From positions 48,597,378 through 48,661,377 of the forward strand of contig OW388300.1 in the NCBI GenBank assembly GCA_936450465.1: 64,000 nt of DNA, read 5' to 3'. The position numbers were made by a program, and so were the translations under genes. Numbering within the stretch: position 1 is the first letter of the stretch; each line of letters opens with the position of its first letter. This stretch comes from Gibbula magus (lineage: Eukaryota > Mollusca > Gastropoda > Trochida > Trochidae). Below the pieces are notes generated by a model. The model was not told where the DNA came from. It ran no database searches and saw nothing but the letters and a program-made list of their open reading frames with translations. Shown in pieces: positions 36,794 through 48,600 of the stretch.

Positions 36794-37342
36794 GGATGTT
36801 CGCTCCTCAAATTTATAGAATTAAACTTTTTTTCTAACTTATATTTTTAAAAAGATCAAAGTATATGATTGAAAAATCAGCATTAAAAAATTGGGGGTAG
36901 TGTGGGTTTTTTTCGAGATATGACGCCTGTAAGATAGTGGGGTGAAGTACAATTTTAACATGGGAGTCTATGGGAAAATGAGAAAAAAACTGCTAAAAAC
37001 TTTAAAATACTACATTTCTAGTATTGAACTTTTTTTCCTTTTTTGATATGTTACAAAGTTCTTGTTCCCCTTCCGAAATCGATGAAAAAATATCTATGGT
37101 AGTGTGGGTTTTTTTAAGCTTTGACACAAAATGTACCTCAAAACCTCCCTTTTTAGTCAAATTTAGGTCATTTATGCTGTTTAAGCACTTTTTAGAGGTT
37201 CTAAAGTCATATTCTGTTTATTTCATTTGCTTTTTAAAAGTATGTAGGTGATGTGGAATATCATGAAGTAAATAAAAATGACAAAAAATATTTATTTAAT
37301 CATATTTCATTTTTGAAGTTCAACAGGAAGGAGCGGACATCC
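36794..37342. mobile_element. MITE with TTAA target site (piggyBac- or Kolobok-like)
   Basis: The termini are inverted repeats, GGATGTTCGCTCCT at the left and AGGAGCGGACATCC at the right. TTAA flanks both sides (36790-36793 and 37343-37346). The element is 549 bp and has no transposase. The TTAA duplication is diagnostic of the piggyBac and Kolobok groups, and I cannot choose between them. Confidence 0.75.
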
Positions 37343-37730
37343 TTAAATAGCAGTAAACGAAATTGAAATATGTCCTCAACGTTGATAACAAGCATGTTGT
37401 CCAAATCTGAAAACAACTCAGAAATCGTGTATGGTTTAGCAATACCGAAAATATGTAGGTTTAATGCATGTCGAAATTGTAACTTTTATTTTTAACAGCA
37501 CAAAATGTAATATACATGTATAGATGTCGTTCATTCGTATTTGCAGTTGTTGCAATATTTACATGTTATTAATTGTATAGCTGTAGTGAGTATATAATTC
37601 AATGACTCAGCAGGAGTATTCAGAGACAAAGTGAACATAATAGGCACTTTAAAGGGGCGCTTCCACTGAAAATATTTTGAGAAGATGTGACCAGTTTAAA
37701 ACCTCCGTTAGAACGGTGTCTCTTGAATTG

Positions 37731-37889
37731 AATGTAACCACAGGGGTGTGTATCGCTTAGAAACATCGTTTGAAAGACATTTACCTATATAGACCCTACC
37801 CTATTACTATGTAAAAGGATAGTAATAGGGTAGGGTATATGTCTTTCTAACGCTGTTTCTAAGCGATACACGCCCCTGTGAATGTAACG
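37731..37889. mobile_element. Foldback/MITE hairpin
   Basis: Arms of about 70-80 bp are inverted copies: GTGTATCGCTTAGAAACA and ACCCTACCCTATTACTAT on the left, and their complements in the right arm. They surround an 8-10 base loop near 37811-37820. Confidence 0.65.
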
Positions 37890-38484
37890 TCCTCGTTTTA
37901 ACAAACCTGACTGTAGGTATACCCAAGGATATGTCACGGATATTTGTTTATGGAATGAACTTCGAGAAGAAAGTATCATTTGTGTATTCATGCTAGTAAT
38001 GTAAGACAGTCTATTTGATACACAGTATGATGTAGTTCAGCATGTTATAAGTAGCACGATAGTAAGGTGTGCTGCAACGTCCTCCGTGAAAGCTCATGTC
38101 GGAATACGAGGTTAAAGCATATGAAATAATTGTGATTTTTAGCTTGAACATTAAACGACAAAATCCATGGACTGAAGTATTCTTACAAATTTCGTTTCCA
38201 CAAAATAACTGAGGCTTATTCCATACATCCGGTTAATCGATTCCATTTTGAGTTGTTTCAGATTCGTCATTCTGAAGCTATTGTCAGCGGGTTCTGGCAA
38301 CACAAAGAGATTTTACGGGTGCTTTAATTGTCTTGAAGCGACTGCATGAAGCGTACGCACAAAGTTTCAAAGAATATGTTTTGAATATTATATACATACT
38401 AGATACATTTCTCTGTTTAACAGATTATTACCATATTAACTTGCTGATAACTTCTCAATTTTTAACTTAACTACATTAGAAAAA

Positions 38485-39110
38485 CTAGATGAGCGTTTGC
38501 GGGACACCGCAAAAGCAGAGCAGCCCCGAAACTTAGGGTCTCGCCTTTCCCTGTTTTGCCTTCTCGTCAGCATCAATAAAATGGGATTTGTTTTAAAAAA
38601 AAATTTTCATTATTCCAGTTATTACTAACAAGTTGAATCATCACTGGGGTCACTTTTCACAAGTTTGTTCTTAAAACCTATTTCTGATTTCAAAATTGGA
38701 TCAAAGGATTAACGTGGCCTTAACCAATATCTCATGACCTTGAACTTTGACCTTCAAGGTCACACAATTAGTGATCACTTTTCTTTATTAGTTGAAATAA
38801 GACATATTCGCAAAAGCATGCTTAAGTCGTGCCCTCGCTGTGACCTATACCTTTGACGGATGTTAGCGAAAACCTTTTCAAATCTTGGCCTTTCTCCATA
38901 GTTGATATACACCAAATAAGAGCCTGATAGCACAAATATTTTTCAAGTTATCATGTTTACAAGGATTTTTTTAGTGATTTCAGAACTCATGACCTTGACC
39001 TTTGACCTTGAATGTGAACATGTCAAAAAAATTCCCCAGGGGTATAAGTAAGAAGTTATGTAAATGAGTTCTCAAAACCTTCTAGGAAAAAAGTTATAAC
39101 CAATACAAAA
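38485..39110. repeat. Dispersed repeat rich in nuclear-receptor half-sites (copy A)
   Basis: Near-duplicate of 59985-61120: it begins GAGCGTTTGCGG and has CCCCGAAACTT and GGGTCTCGCCTTTCCCTGTT. It carries several TGACCTT half-sites, including a perfect DR1 (TGACCTTTGACCT) at 38996-39008. No coding potential. Confidence 0.65.
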
Positions 39111-39623
39111 CGCACCGGCTAAGTCGGGACTGCTAAATATGGGGATACACTGATGCCTCCACGTGTACGAACTATGCTTATATTGGAGTAATGATTGTTT
39201 GTGTCGATACATTTAGATATTTTTATCAACTGATACAATAACATCCGTAATCTCTGTTCACTTTCACTGCATCTCTCACTGTACAAAATCACTATCAGTA
39301 CAGGGTTCCATGGAGTGAAATTGAATCCCAAAAAGAGTTTTAAGCTATGAATATTTATAATCATAATAACTACTTAACTTTTCAATAGGAATTAGCTGCG
39401 ATTTGAAATTCTAAGATGCCTAGCGGTTAGAACAATCCAAAAAACAAGTACATCACTAACATTTACCTGTGAAACTTCATTATTTCACCCAAATTAGTTT
39501 GCTAGTATATATTGAAAACTTTTGTTTGCCAAGTAACTCAATACCGGCGAAATTGTGAATTTTTAATTCTAATTAAAAGTGAAAAAATGAATTTGCCGAG
39601 CGATCATTGCCTGATAATATGTA

Positions 39624-40008
39624 CCGTATTCCTCTAATAGGGGCGGGCCTCTAATAGCAGCCGGGGGGTAAAGGTACCTAAAGGTGATAAGAGCCGGGCC
39701 TCCAATAAGGGCCGGGTCTCTTATAGGGGTCCGGTTTGTATCGCATTATTAATTACTTCCTACTAGATAATATTCCACATATATGTTCCCAGGTACTGAG
39801 AGGGCTAAACTACCATTCTAAATTAGGTTTATGTCAAAAGGCGAGGAGTTTGTGTCTAAGACATTTTCATCAGTTATCACGTGCATTGGTAAAATCTAAT
39901 AATGAAATAAGGGCCGGGCCTCAAATAAGCGCCTCGGGGGGGTGGGGGGGTGGGGGAAGAGCCTTTACATGTTAAAAAGGGCCCGGGCCCATATTAGAGG
40001 AAATACAG
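39624..40008. mobile_element. Pogo/Tigger-like MITE
   Basis: Left end CCGTATTCCTCTAATA and right end TATTAGAGGAAATACAG are inverted repeats with two mismatches. TA dinucleotides flank both sides (39622-39623 and 40009-40010). Internal GGGCCGGGCCTC motifs repeat. 385 bp, no transposase. Confidence 0.65.
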
Positions 40009-40280
40009 TACATGCTTTAAAATAGGGATGCACAGCTGGTAAGCTCAACAAGCCTTCCCCGCCTTACACACTCAGTATATCAGTAGTCTTGCAGACTAAA
40101 ATACCCTGATGGGGCAGGATGAGGTAATTGACAACTCCTTTCAATTCATAACTTTATCTGTGGATAGTTGTGTATGTCTATTTGTTACACTGAAAATCAA
40201 TTTCCTCCTTTCATTTCAAGTAAAGGTCAGTTTTCTAGTACTCTGAAAACAATTTACAAAAGTCAAGGTACATGAAAGTA

Positions 40281-40286
40281 TTTATT
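40281..40286 (-). terminator. Candidate polyadenylation signal of the WDR74-like gene
   Basis: AATAAA on the minus strand, about 195 nt beyond the stop codon. Another AATAAA-like run overlaps the stop itself. Confidence 0.4.
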
Positions 40287-40477
40287 GATCCTGTCAACAC
40301 AAAACCACCATGATGGAGTGCATGACAATAGCTTTATCAATGTCACTTTTCAAGATATCTGTTAATACAAATATATCATTATTATACAATCATGACATTT
40401 GATTTCACATAATTCTAATTTGTAAAACATGAAGATAAACATTGTTGAGCAATGTTATGAAATTGTTCCATGTGTAT

Positions 40478-41665
40478 TTATTTCTTTTTCAGTTTCTTCT
40501 TCCCAGGCACTGCATCTAAAGATTTTTCTTTCATTTTTCTCTTCGCTTTTGAAGTTTTGTGACTTTCCTCCATTGCTTGCTTTGTTTTCTGAACTGTTCT
40601 TGTTTGGACAACTTCAAGATTTTCCCAAATTTCATCATCATCAGCCGATTCTATACCAGATTCACTTCCTATTGTTGTAGACTCTGTTTCCTTTTTCTTT
40701 TGCTCTTCCACATTATTTTCATCCTTTGATGAAAACAACAAACAGTTCAATCTTGACTTCAAATACACCTTGTGTACCATTTCCTTTGAGTCAATGTTAT
40801 GGACCCTCAAATGTCTGTCTAAACCACATGAAGCCACAAGTGGTTTTGATTGATGACATTTAATGTCTCGAATGCCACCTGCAAAACCTTTAAATACATG
40901 CAGAAGTTTCCCATTTCTCAAATCAAGTAGTGCCATATTTCCTTGAGTGTTGCCAATGACAACCTGGTTTGGGGTATCCTGTCGTAAGGACATTGCAGCA
41001 AGTGGAAATTCATCAAATGTCACATCAATGACAGGTCGTCGCTGACATGTTGGATCATAAACTCTGACTTGATGATGGCCAGTACACGTCACAACCTTAT
41101 CACTGTCGGGAAGAAACTGAACACCCGTGACCCACACTGGAACGCGAAGATTCAGCCAATCATTCTTCACATTCTTAGCCTTAAAGGTTGCATCAGTGGG
41201 ACTTTCAAGATTCCATAATTTCAAATCATTTTCTTTTCCTCCTGTTGCAATGATATTTGGATTTTGGGGATTTTGTACCATCGTATGCAGATTGTTTCCT
41301 GCATTTATCTCGATACATTCATCAAGATCATCATCCCATAATTTTACCAAACCAGATTCAACAGCTGTTAGGTATTTCTGGCCAACTTTAGCAAGGCCTC
41401 TTAGTCTTCCACTTCCGCTGTCGAAAGAGTGAACTTCACTCTTAAGGGATTTGTTTGCCACATCATAAACGAGCACCTTCCTGTTCTTCAAACCAACGCA
41501 AAGTTCCGTCTCGTTTTCATCGCCCCAACACATAACACATAATTCCTTTTCCTTGTTAACAGACTCTATGCTATTTAGATTTAGATATTGTGACTTAGAT
41601 AGTGTGACGCCTTTCAATAATCCAGTTTCAGCACCAACAAACACGCTGTGCATGGGCGCAGCCAT
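40478..41665 (-). CDS. WDR74: WDR74-like WD-repeat nucleolar protein
   Basis: WDR74 (yeast Nsa1) is a seven-bladed beta-propeller that acts in the nucleolus in 60S ribosomal subunit maturation, working with NVL2 and the MTR4 exosome cofactor. The protein starts MAAPMHSVFVGAETGLLKGV, close to vertebrate WDR74. The start at 41665 is preferred over the upstream in-frame ATG at 41701 because its context (ACAAAATGG) is better and it aligns with the family. Signature stretches are IIATGGKENDLKLWNLE, KNVKNDWLNLRVPVWV, VVTCTGHHQVRVYDP, VIGNTQGNMALLDLRNGKLL and LVASCGLDRHLRVHNI. The C-terminus is acidic and then Lys-rich (GKKKLKKK), a likely nucleolar signal. At 395 residues it is full length. The whole gene is one uninterrupted exon, which is unusual because vertebrate WDR74 is multi-exonic. 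It lies head to head with DBF4. Confidence 0.93.
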   Translation of the reverse strand: MAAPMHSVFVGAETGLLKGVTLSKSQYLNLNSIESVNKEKELCVMCWGDENETELCVGLKNRKVLVYDVANKSLKSEVHSFDSGSGRLRGLAKVGQKYLTAVESGLVKLWDDDLDECIEINAGNNLHTMVQNPQNPNIIATGGKENDLKLWNLESPTDATFKAKNVKNDWLNLRVPVWVTGVQFLPDSDKVVTCTGHHQVRVYDPTCQRRPVIDVTFDEFPLAAMSLRQDTPNQVVIGNTQGNMALLDLRNGKLLHVFKGFAGGIRDIKCHQSKPLVASCGLDRHLRVHNIDSKEMVHKVYLKSRLNCLLFSSKDENNVEEQKKKETESTTIGSESGIESADDDEIWENLEVVQTRTVQKTKQAMEESHKTSKAKRKMKEKSLDAVPGKKKLKKK

Positions 41666-41701
41666 TTTGTAACCGGAAGTCAAGACAATAGATTGTTTCA
41701 A

Positions 41702-42598
41702 AAATTAGGACTGAAACAAAATGTGGATTTAACGAAAGTGGAGAAATCGTAAAAACTAGGTAACTCACACATATATAATCATAAATCACTATTTGGTTTA
41801 TAGTCATGATAAATAATTAACACTAAATTCACACTTGATTGATTGCGAATTTGTTTTAAATGTTCGTAGTTTCATCAAAATTTTGTAAAAATAATAGAGA
41901 TCATATATTAAGTCGATCGGTCACTTTTAATTGTTTAAATTACGCAGTTCCTCAGGCTGATAACATTTCAGTTGGAATTATTCTCTAGAATTGCATTTCC
42001 AAAGTGATGTAATGGAATTATCAACACCAACCTGAAACTCAGAATTATTTGTGGAGTTATGATTTTCCGTTTAATGAGTTTACTTTTCATGTTTATCGCA
42101 ATATCGTCCAATCGTATCAAGCAAATTTTTGGCTGCGGAAGTTGCAGCTGGAAAGCGGGAACACGAAAATGCAGAAGTCACATCAAGTTTGATAGAATAA
42201 CTTTTATTTTTATATTCTCCTCAAAATAATATCATTGATAGTAATTTTCATTTGGTACCCTTCATTTGATCGATTTGAGGCGTTTATTGCTTACTTAATA
42301 TTTGGACAACAATGATCCAGCAAGATTTGTTGACAAGTGTTTAGATAATTTCTCATTATAAAACGCTTCAATAAAAGGGATCATTGAATATTGACAAGTC
42401 TGCAGATGTCAGAAATACAAGCAGGATGCATTAATGATGTGGAGGTTATCCTTGTTGTAAGTTAGATGAAGTGTACGAGCAGAAACTTGACTAAGAAGAT
42501 GTAACCTGAATCTAGGTCATTTGAGGACGATGCCTTTTCAAAACAACATGGCAATTTGTTCTATTATCAGCACTTAACACAAGTTCTTTTTGGAGACA
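41702..42598. promoter_or_regulatory. Shared intergenic region between WDR74 and DBF4 (candidate bidirectional promoter)
   Basis: About 0.9 kb separates the two divergent start codons. No TATA box or CpG-rich core stands out. A short upstream open frame (ATG at 42549, stop at 42576-42578, nine codons) precedes the DBF4 start and is out of frame with it, so it could lower translation if transcribed. Confidence 0.4.
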
Positions 42599-42629
42599 AT
42601 GAAGCAGAAATATGTTGAAAAAGTCAAGA
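42599..42629 (+). CDS. DBF4: DBF4 exon 1 (start codon)
   Basis: ATG AAG CAG AAA ... GTC AAG A, followed by donor GTGAGT. Ends in phase 1, matching exon 2. The start is chosen because it is the only ATG that joins exon 2 in frame close to motif N. Upstream non-coding exons are not excluded. Confidence 0.7.
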
Positions 42630-45600
42630 GTGAGTAAATAAATTGTTTATTCAGTTTCTAATAGAAATTAGTGTAGAGTCTATATGTTTATGAAATGGGT
42701 TATGGACGGAACGGCGACAGATGAAAAAAAACTTCTGGACAGAACAGCGAAACACATTTCTTACTAATTTTAGACCAAAATCGCTTGACTAAACAGCTAC
42801 ACATTTGGACTAAACGGCGACAATAGTTTTTAATAAAATAGTTTGTATAAGTTTGATTGGTAAATCTTTCATGTCTGAGATGTTTAGATAGTTAAAGGTG
42901 TGAAATTCATACACATAGTGTTAATATTTCTTTTAGTGCTGTAACAAATAAAAAACGACGCATTTATAAATAACTCGTATAAAAAGAACCAACACCAAAC
43001 AAACCGGTCAAATGAAGTATCTTCTTATATTATCTATACACAAACCTTATAAAGAAAGACAGAACAATGCGAAAATAAAATAGGAGCCACAAATTTATAA
43101 ATAAGAATGCATTATTCATAACACATTGCATTGCTCGTTGTCTCCAAAAATATTTGGTGTCGCCGTTTAGTCCAACCCTTTTCTGTTGCCGTTCCGTCCA
43201 ATTTGTCGCCATTTCAACTAAACTTTTGTCGCCGTTTCGACGTGTCGCCGTTTCGTCCGTATCCCGTATGAAATAAGATGCCGGGCTGAAAATTACGATT
43301 TTGTTAAATTTCATTGCAAAATCTAAAAATATTTGCCTGTCAAACCAGATTGCAGCTTTTATCATACACTCAGACTGCATAGCGTTACCGGTCTCTTGCG
43401 CCAATACGTCTCAACTAAAGCCGGCATGCACCATGTTTGTATCACTTATTGAAGCTGGCTTTTGGTTTTAAGATCTAATATCTAGGGGTGAAACGGAACA
43501 CTTCAGCTACGGTACGGTATATACAGAATCCTTGGTTCATTAGGCTAATTAAAAGAAAGAGAGATTTTTCTAAGGCATCCGCCCATCACTTTAATAAATT
43601 TCGGGAGCAGCATTCACATAAGCAGTGTATGCTTATTTGCCAATCCCAAGTTCAATTTCATTGAAAGAAAACTATGTTTAAACCACTTTTATAAATAATA
43701 ATAAATATTAAATAACTTTCTTTTAGCTCATCAGGCCTAGGGAACAACTGTTTCAGTTTTCAACAAGAAACAATATAAACCATATTGCGCTACAGAGTCC
43801 ATGGCTAAAATGCAAATGTGAATAAACTTTTATGAAATTAATAACACTAAATATGCTGGTATTCATTTCAAATTGAAAATACGCTTTTGATGCACAGTGC
43901 AGCGAACCGAAACCATATACTGCAATCCTTTAGTTGTAGAATGTTTCACCCCTATTAAATTACACTTGTGATGTCATCCTATTGTTCTTTCACTCCATTA
44001 TTTTCCAGTAATGGAGAGTTGCACATCACATCATATTTTTTAAGTAGAAATTTAATTTCTTTAACTATTTAAAGCAATTTTGATAAAAGAGCAATGCTTT
44101 GAGTGTAATTTAAGTAGGGTAATATCCTCGTAACTCTCCATTCCTTAAAAATAATGGGCCTCGGCTCCATTATTTTTAAGGAATGGAGAGTTACGAGGAC
44201 ATTACCCTCTACATAATATCCTTCTCAGACTCAATGCTCCATTGTCCATTTTGCATTCTTTCAGAATTCCATAACTTATATGTATTGTATAACATCAACA
44301 TTTTAATTGAATTATTTTGAAATGTAAACTATAATGTACGATATAAGAATTTTGTGTTTTCCAATTTGTCAAATTCATGAACATTTTATCCTGTAAAAAA
44401 TTTAAATACTGATTTATTTTTATTTACATTTTCAGCAAACCTCAGTCAAACTTCCAACAAAGGGAGACGTAAACTTGAGTTCTCTAAACAACTGCCACTC
44501 TCTGGAAAGATAATTTATCTAGATGTGAAGGATATCCGACAAACAAGAACACTAGAAGGAAAGATTCAACAGTTGGGAGGTGTAAGTATTGAACACAGTT
44601 TTGTTTTATAAGTGCCAGAGTTTGTTTGTACCCAGGCATACTTGGGCAATTGTCAGGCAAGCTAATGTTAAGCCTCTTTAATTTGGTTAATTCTGCATCT
44701 CGGAAACCATGATCTCTTAAGAGAAAGCTTCTGTGGTAAGGTGACAAACATGTTTTGCAAATTACCTTCACAATCACATTCCTAGAACTCGACCAGGTCA
44801 TAGAATTTTTTTTAATAATTATACCAAGCAGGGTTGAAATTAACCTTTTCAATGCAGTAGCTACTCTGACTAGTGCATTTCTAAAAGTACTAGTCCAGGC
44901 TTATTCCAGCTAGCCAAATACTTCTCCATTATCATTTCACCTCAAATTCTAACTAGTCCTTCGGACTACCAGTTTTTACACTCTACTAGCCATGGGCTAC
45001 TGGAGTAGTGCCTATTTCGAACCCTGCCAAGAAAAACAAGATTGGCATCATATGTTGACATTATATATAAGGGGAAGAAGAAAACTCAAAATTTTAAAAA
45101 AAAAATTTAAAAATCAATCTGAGTAGGTAAGTAAAGTTTGCCGCTGAAAATCACTCGACAGGTTCCCTTTGAACACCATAATGGTAATTGATGTCACAAT
45201 ACTGAGGATGACTTTTGAACTACTGAGTTGTTGTTTGACTGCAGCTTGTAGAGAAGTTTCTCATCAAGGAAGTGAACTACGTGATATCCAGCAATGCACC
45301 GACCACGAAGCCACGTCGATCAGAAAAGGGGGCAGGGACAGCTGATAGCCCTGTCCAACAGTCGACGCCAAGTCCCTTCAACCTCGGACAGTCACCTTCA
45401 CCAGGACCCCCAGAGAACAAGAAAGAAACGGTAATTTTCATGACTTTTGAAGGTAATTGTGCTCTCAAAAAATATAAATAAATGATATACTTCTGAATCC
45501 AGAGTTCTAAAATAAATGTACATGATTTGGTTAAACCATCCAAGTTCATTTCCTATCGCCACTTACAACACTCTGCGACATTCGACATCAAGGAACAGAC

Positions 45601-48600
45601 ACTTCTACCCCCCCCCCCCCCCCCCCCTGCATTATTTAAGCAAAAGCCTCCACTTGATTCTGACTGACAATAATACTGAATATCTCACTAAACTTCCTGC
45701 TTTTCACAGGTGACGCGAGGCAAGGCCATGCTGCAGATTGCAAGGCACAAGGGCACTGTGAGTGATTCAAACATGTACACAGCTGTTTTCTTTAACGTAA
45801 TAAATCTTCTTAAAGATAGTGCAGGTTCCTGAAATATTGGGTCGCCGCTAATGACTGAGATACAACCGAAGTGGCATTAAACAATAACTTACTCACTGAA
45901 ATAGTAGGACATGTTGGGTGAAGTAGTTTCTTATCGTAGTGAAATTTGAGAATTCATTCCAAATCTTTATCAATAGTTACTTTTACATTTGGCAAGAATA
46001 TTTCTTTCGAGTTAACTGCAAAATAGCTCAGTAACTATATTTTACAATTTACTCAACTAGTAAAACAAATAACTCAACTTTGGGCCTCAGTACGTTGTGA
46101 CTAGAATTACTTAATTGTGTATTGTATGTATTCATCGCCGTATGTACGTACGTACGTCATATTTCTTGTTAACGTGATATCTCATGAAGTGTTTCCTCCA
46201 AAGTCTTCAAATTTAATGTCGACCTATATTGTGGGAAGACTCAGACACCAGTCAATTTTGGTGACCTTGACCTTATGTTCCCACAACACTTCGACCACTT
46301 TATTATCTCTTGTTATGCGATATCTCATGACCAGTTGGTCATGTCTTAATATTTTCTGACAGCCTATATTGGCCGATTACACAGACATCAGTCGTTTTGG
46401 TGACCTTTACCTTAATTTCAAGGTCACCACAACACTTTGACCACTTTTCGAACTCTTGTTAACACGATATATCACGACCAGATGGACCCAAAGTCTTCAA
46501 TTTGGTGTCGGTCTACATTGGGGGATGACGCAGACACCAGTCAATTTTGGTGACCTTATTGTCAATGTGACTATGACACTTTGACCACGTTTCGAACTCT
46601 TGTTAATGCAATATCTCATGAACACCCAAAGTCTTCAAATTTGCTGATCATCATGACACTTTTTATCTGTAATGCAATATATGAAGTAGTCCTTTTGACC
46701 AAATGATGTGTCTTACTAAACTCAATGTCAGAAGCAGGGGACATTGCCATGTTAGTGGCAAACACTTGTTATTTGTTATGACTGCCTTAGTTTCCGTATG
46801 TTATTCTGTGAATGCGTAACATTTGTAAATGTACACCAAGGGTGGTATGAACAACTATTGCAGCCACATATTTAAGAGATCATTGAATCAGAAACCCAAT
46901 TTCATAATAGTGAAATTGACTGTTATTCCAAGTCATTAAATGTTAACTGATCTGAAGTTAATTTCTTCTAGGGCTAACATGTTCACTTAAGTTTGTCCGT
47001 TATATTCAAAATCATCACAATTTGTTTTCAGCATACCAATGTCATAGACACTGCGTTGAAGATGAATATCAAGATTGTAGCTTTGGATGGTATGTACCAT
47101 GAGCAATGAGCCTGTATGCTCATTTGAGGACTGTTTAAATTTCACATTTCGGACTCAAACATTCAAACAAATACAATTTCAGATAAAGAAGGTACGAGTT
47201 CATTTCATCTCATTGTATTTTTATATTTTTTGCTCGATTTTAAATTTCTGAAATCGGTCCATAAATTACTTATATACGGCTTTTTAAAAAACCGCCTGAT
47301 TTAGCCCCGGCGACCAGAATGAAAGTCTGCGGGGGTGTGACCCGTGAAGGGATGACTTCTGTGACGTATGTGGAGGAATTTGATTTTCAGCGATAGTCAC
47401 AATTCAACGTAATTTCGCAACATTTTGATTGTTAATTTCACAAAGATATCTTCAATAAACCAACTTAAATTTCCCATATATCGAATGTTTAGATATCCAA
47501 CTAGGTAATTCCGCAGATGACAATTACACAATTATTACATAAACATGTCTTTTTGGCGATGTAATACACCTCATAAATTCATTTAGCGGCAGTGATAATT
47601 ATCATTAATTAATTAACGAGACATCGGTGGAGAAGCTATCTAGCCGCCCCGTCTATCGCTTATCACAGTCACGCCTCAGTGAGCATTTTCAAAAGGGTTC
47701 GCCGAACAAATTGCGATAGTGTTAAAATGGGTGAATTAAAATCGTCTTAATTATCAATTGCAAGTGTATATTGTCTCGATTTTATGCTCAATTGATTCCG
47801 ATATACAATATACGTAGAGGTAATCATCTGTCATTCTTGAGAAAAATGCATTTCATCTATCCTTTAAAGTTGCTACGAATTCAGTGTCCAGTCTGGGATG
47901 CGTGATTGCGCGATTAACTCTAAAAATGATTTTAAAAAGTCCCTTATAAAAATCATGTGGGGGATTATCGCGAATTGTAACACATGCTCCTCGGCAAAAT
48001 TCAAGATCTGCTTGAAAATTCTGTATCTTTACAAAATATAACCATTATCCTTCACATTTTCTTCAAAATGGTATTGAAGATTAGCTAGCTTGCAGTTCTC
48101 TGCTTATATTGATTGATGAAGGTAATTTTAGCAATCTAATCATAACTTCACATTTCGAACTAAAAAATTCAAACAAATAAAATTTCAGATAAAGAAGGTA
48201 CGAGTTCATTTCATCTCATCCTCTTTTTAGATATTAAGTAAATAACCTGTTTTGCAACAAACATCTGAACTAACATAAGCAAAAGAGATGTGCCAATTTA
48301 ATCACTTTAAACAATATGTTGGATGTTGATTAATTAGGAAAATGTATTTGATAATTGATTTCATTTTCATTGTTTTTCAAATCTTTAAATGTTGACAAAT
48401 CAAAAGTGTTGATGTAAGGAAATATCCATCTCCACTTGGTAATGCTGAACAAATCAATGTTTTGTATTGTGTTCTAGCTGCTGTCAAGTGGATCGACAAG
48501 GAAATGATGAAGATTAAACCAACTGTCTCATCTACCTCCAGTAAACATGTATGTATTACTTGTAAACATTTCAAGGGTTCCGTGGTAAGCTTTGCAGGAA

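Noticed and set aside
41666..41701. Upstream ATG of WDR74 as start
   Set aside because: In frame, but its context is weak. The ATG at 41665 has a better context and aligns with the family N-terminus.
43030..43404. 124-codon minus-strand frame
   Set aside because: It spans the inverted-repeat element boundary in DBF4 intron 1 and has no domain.
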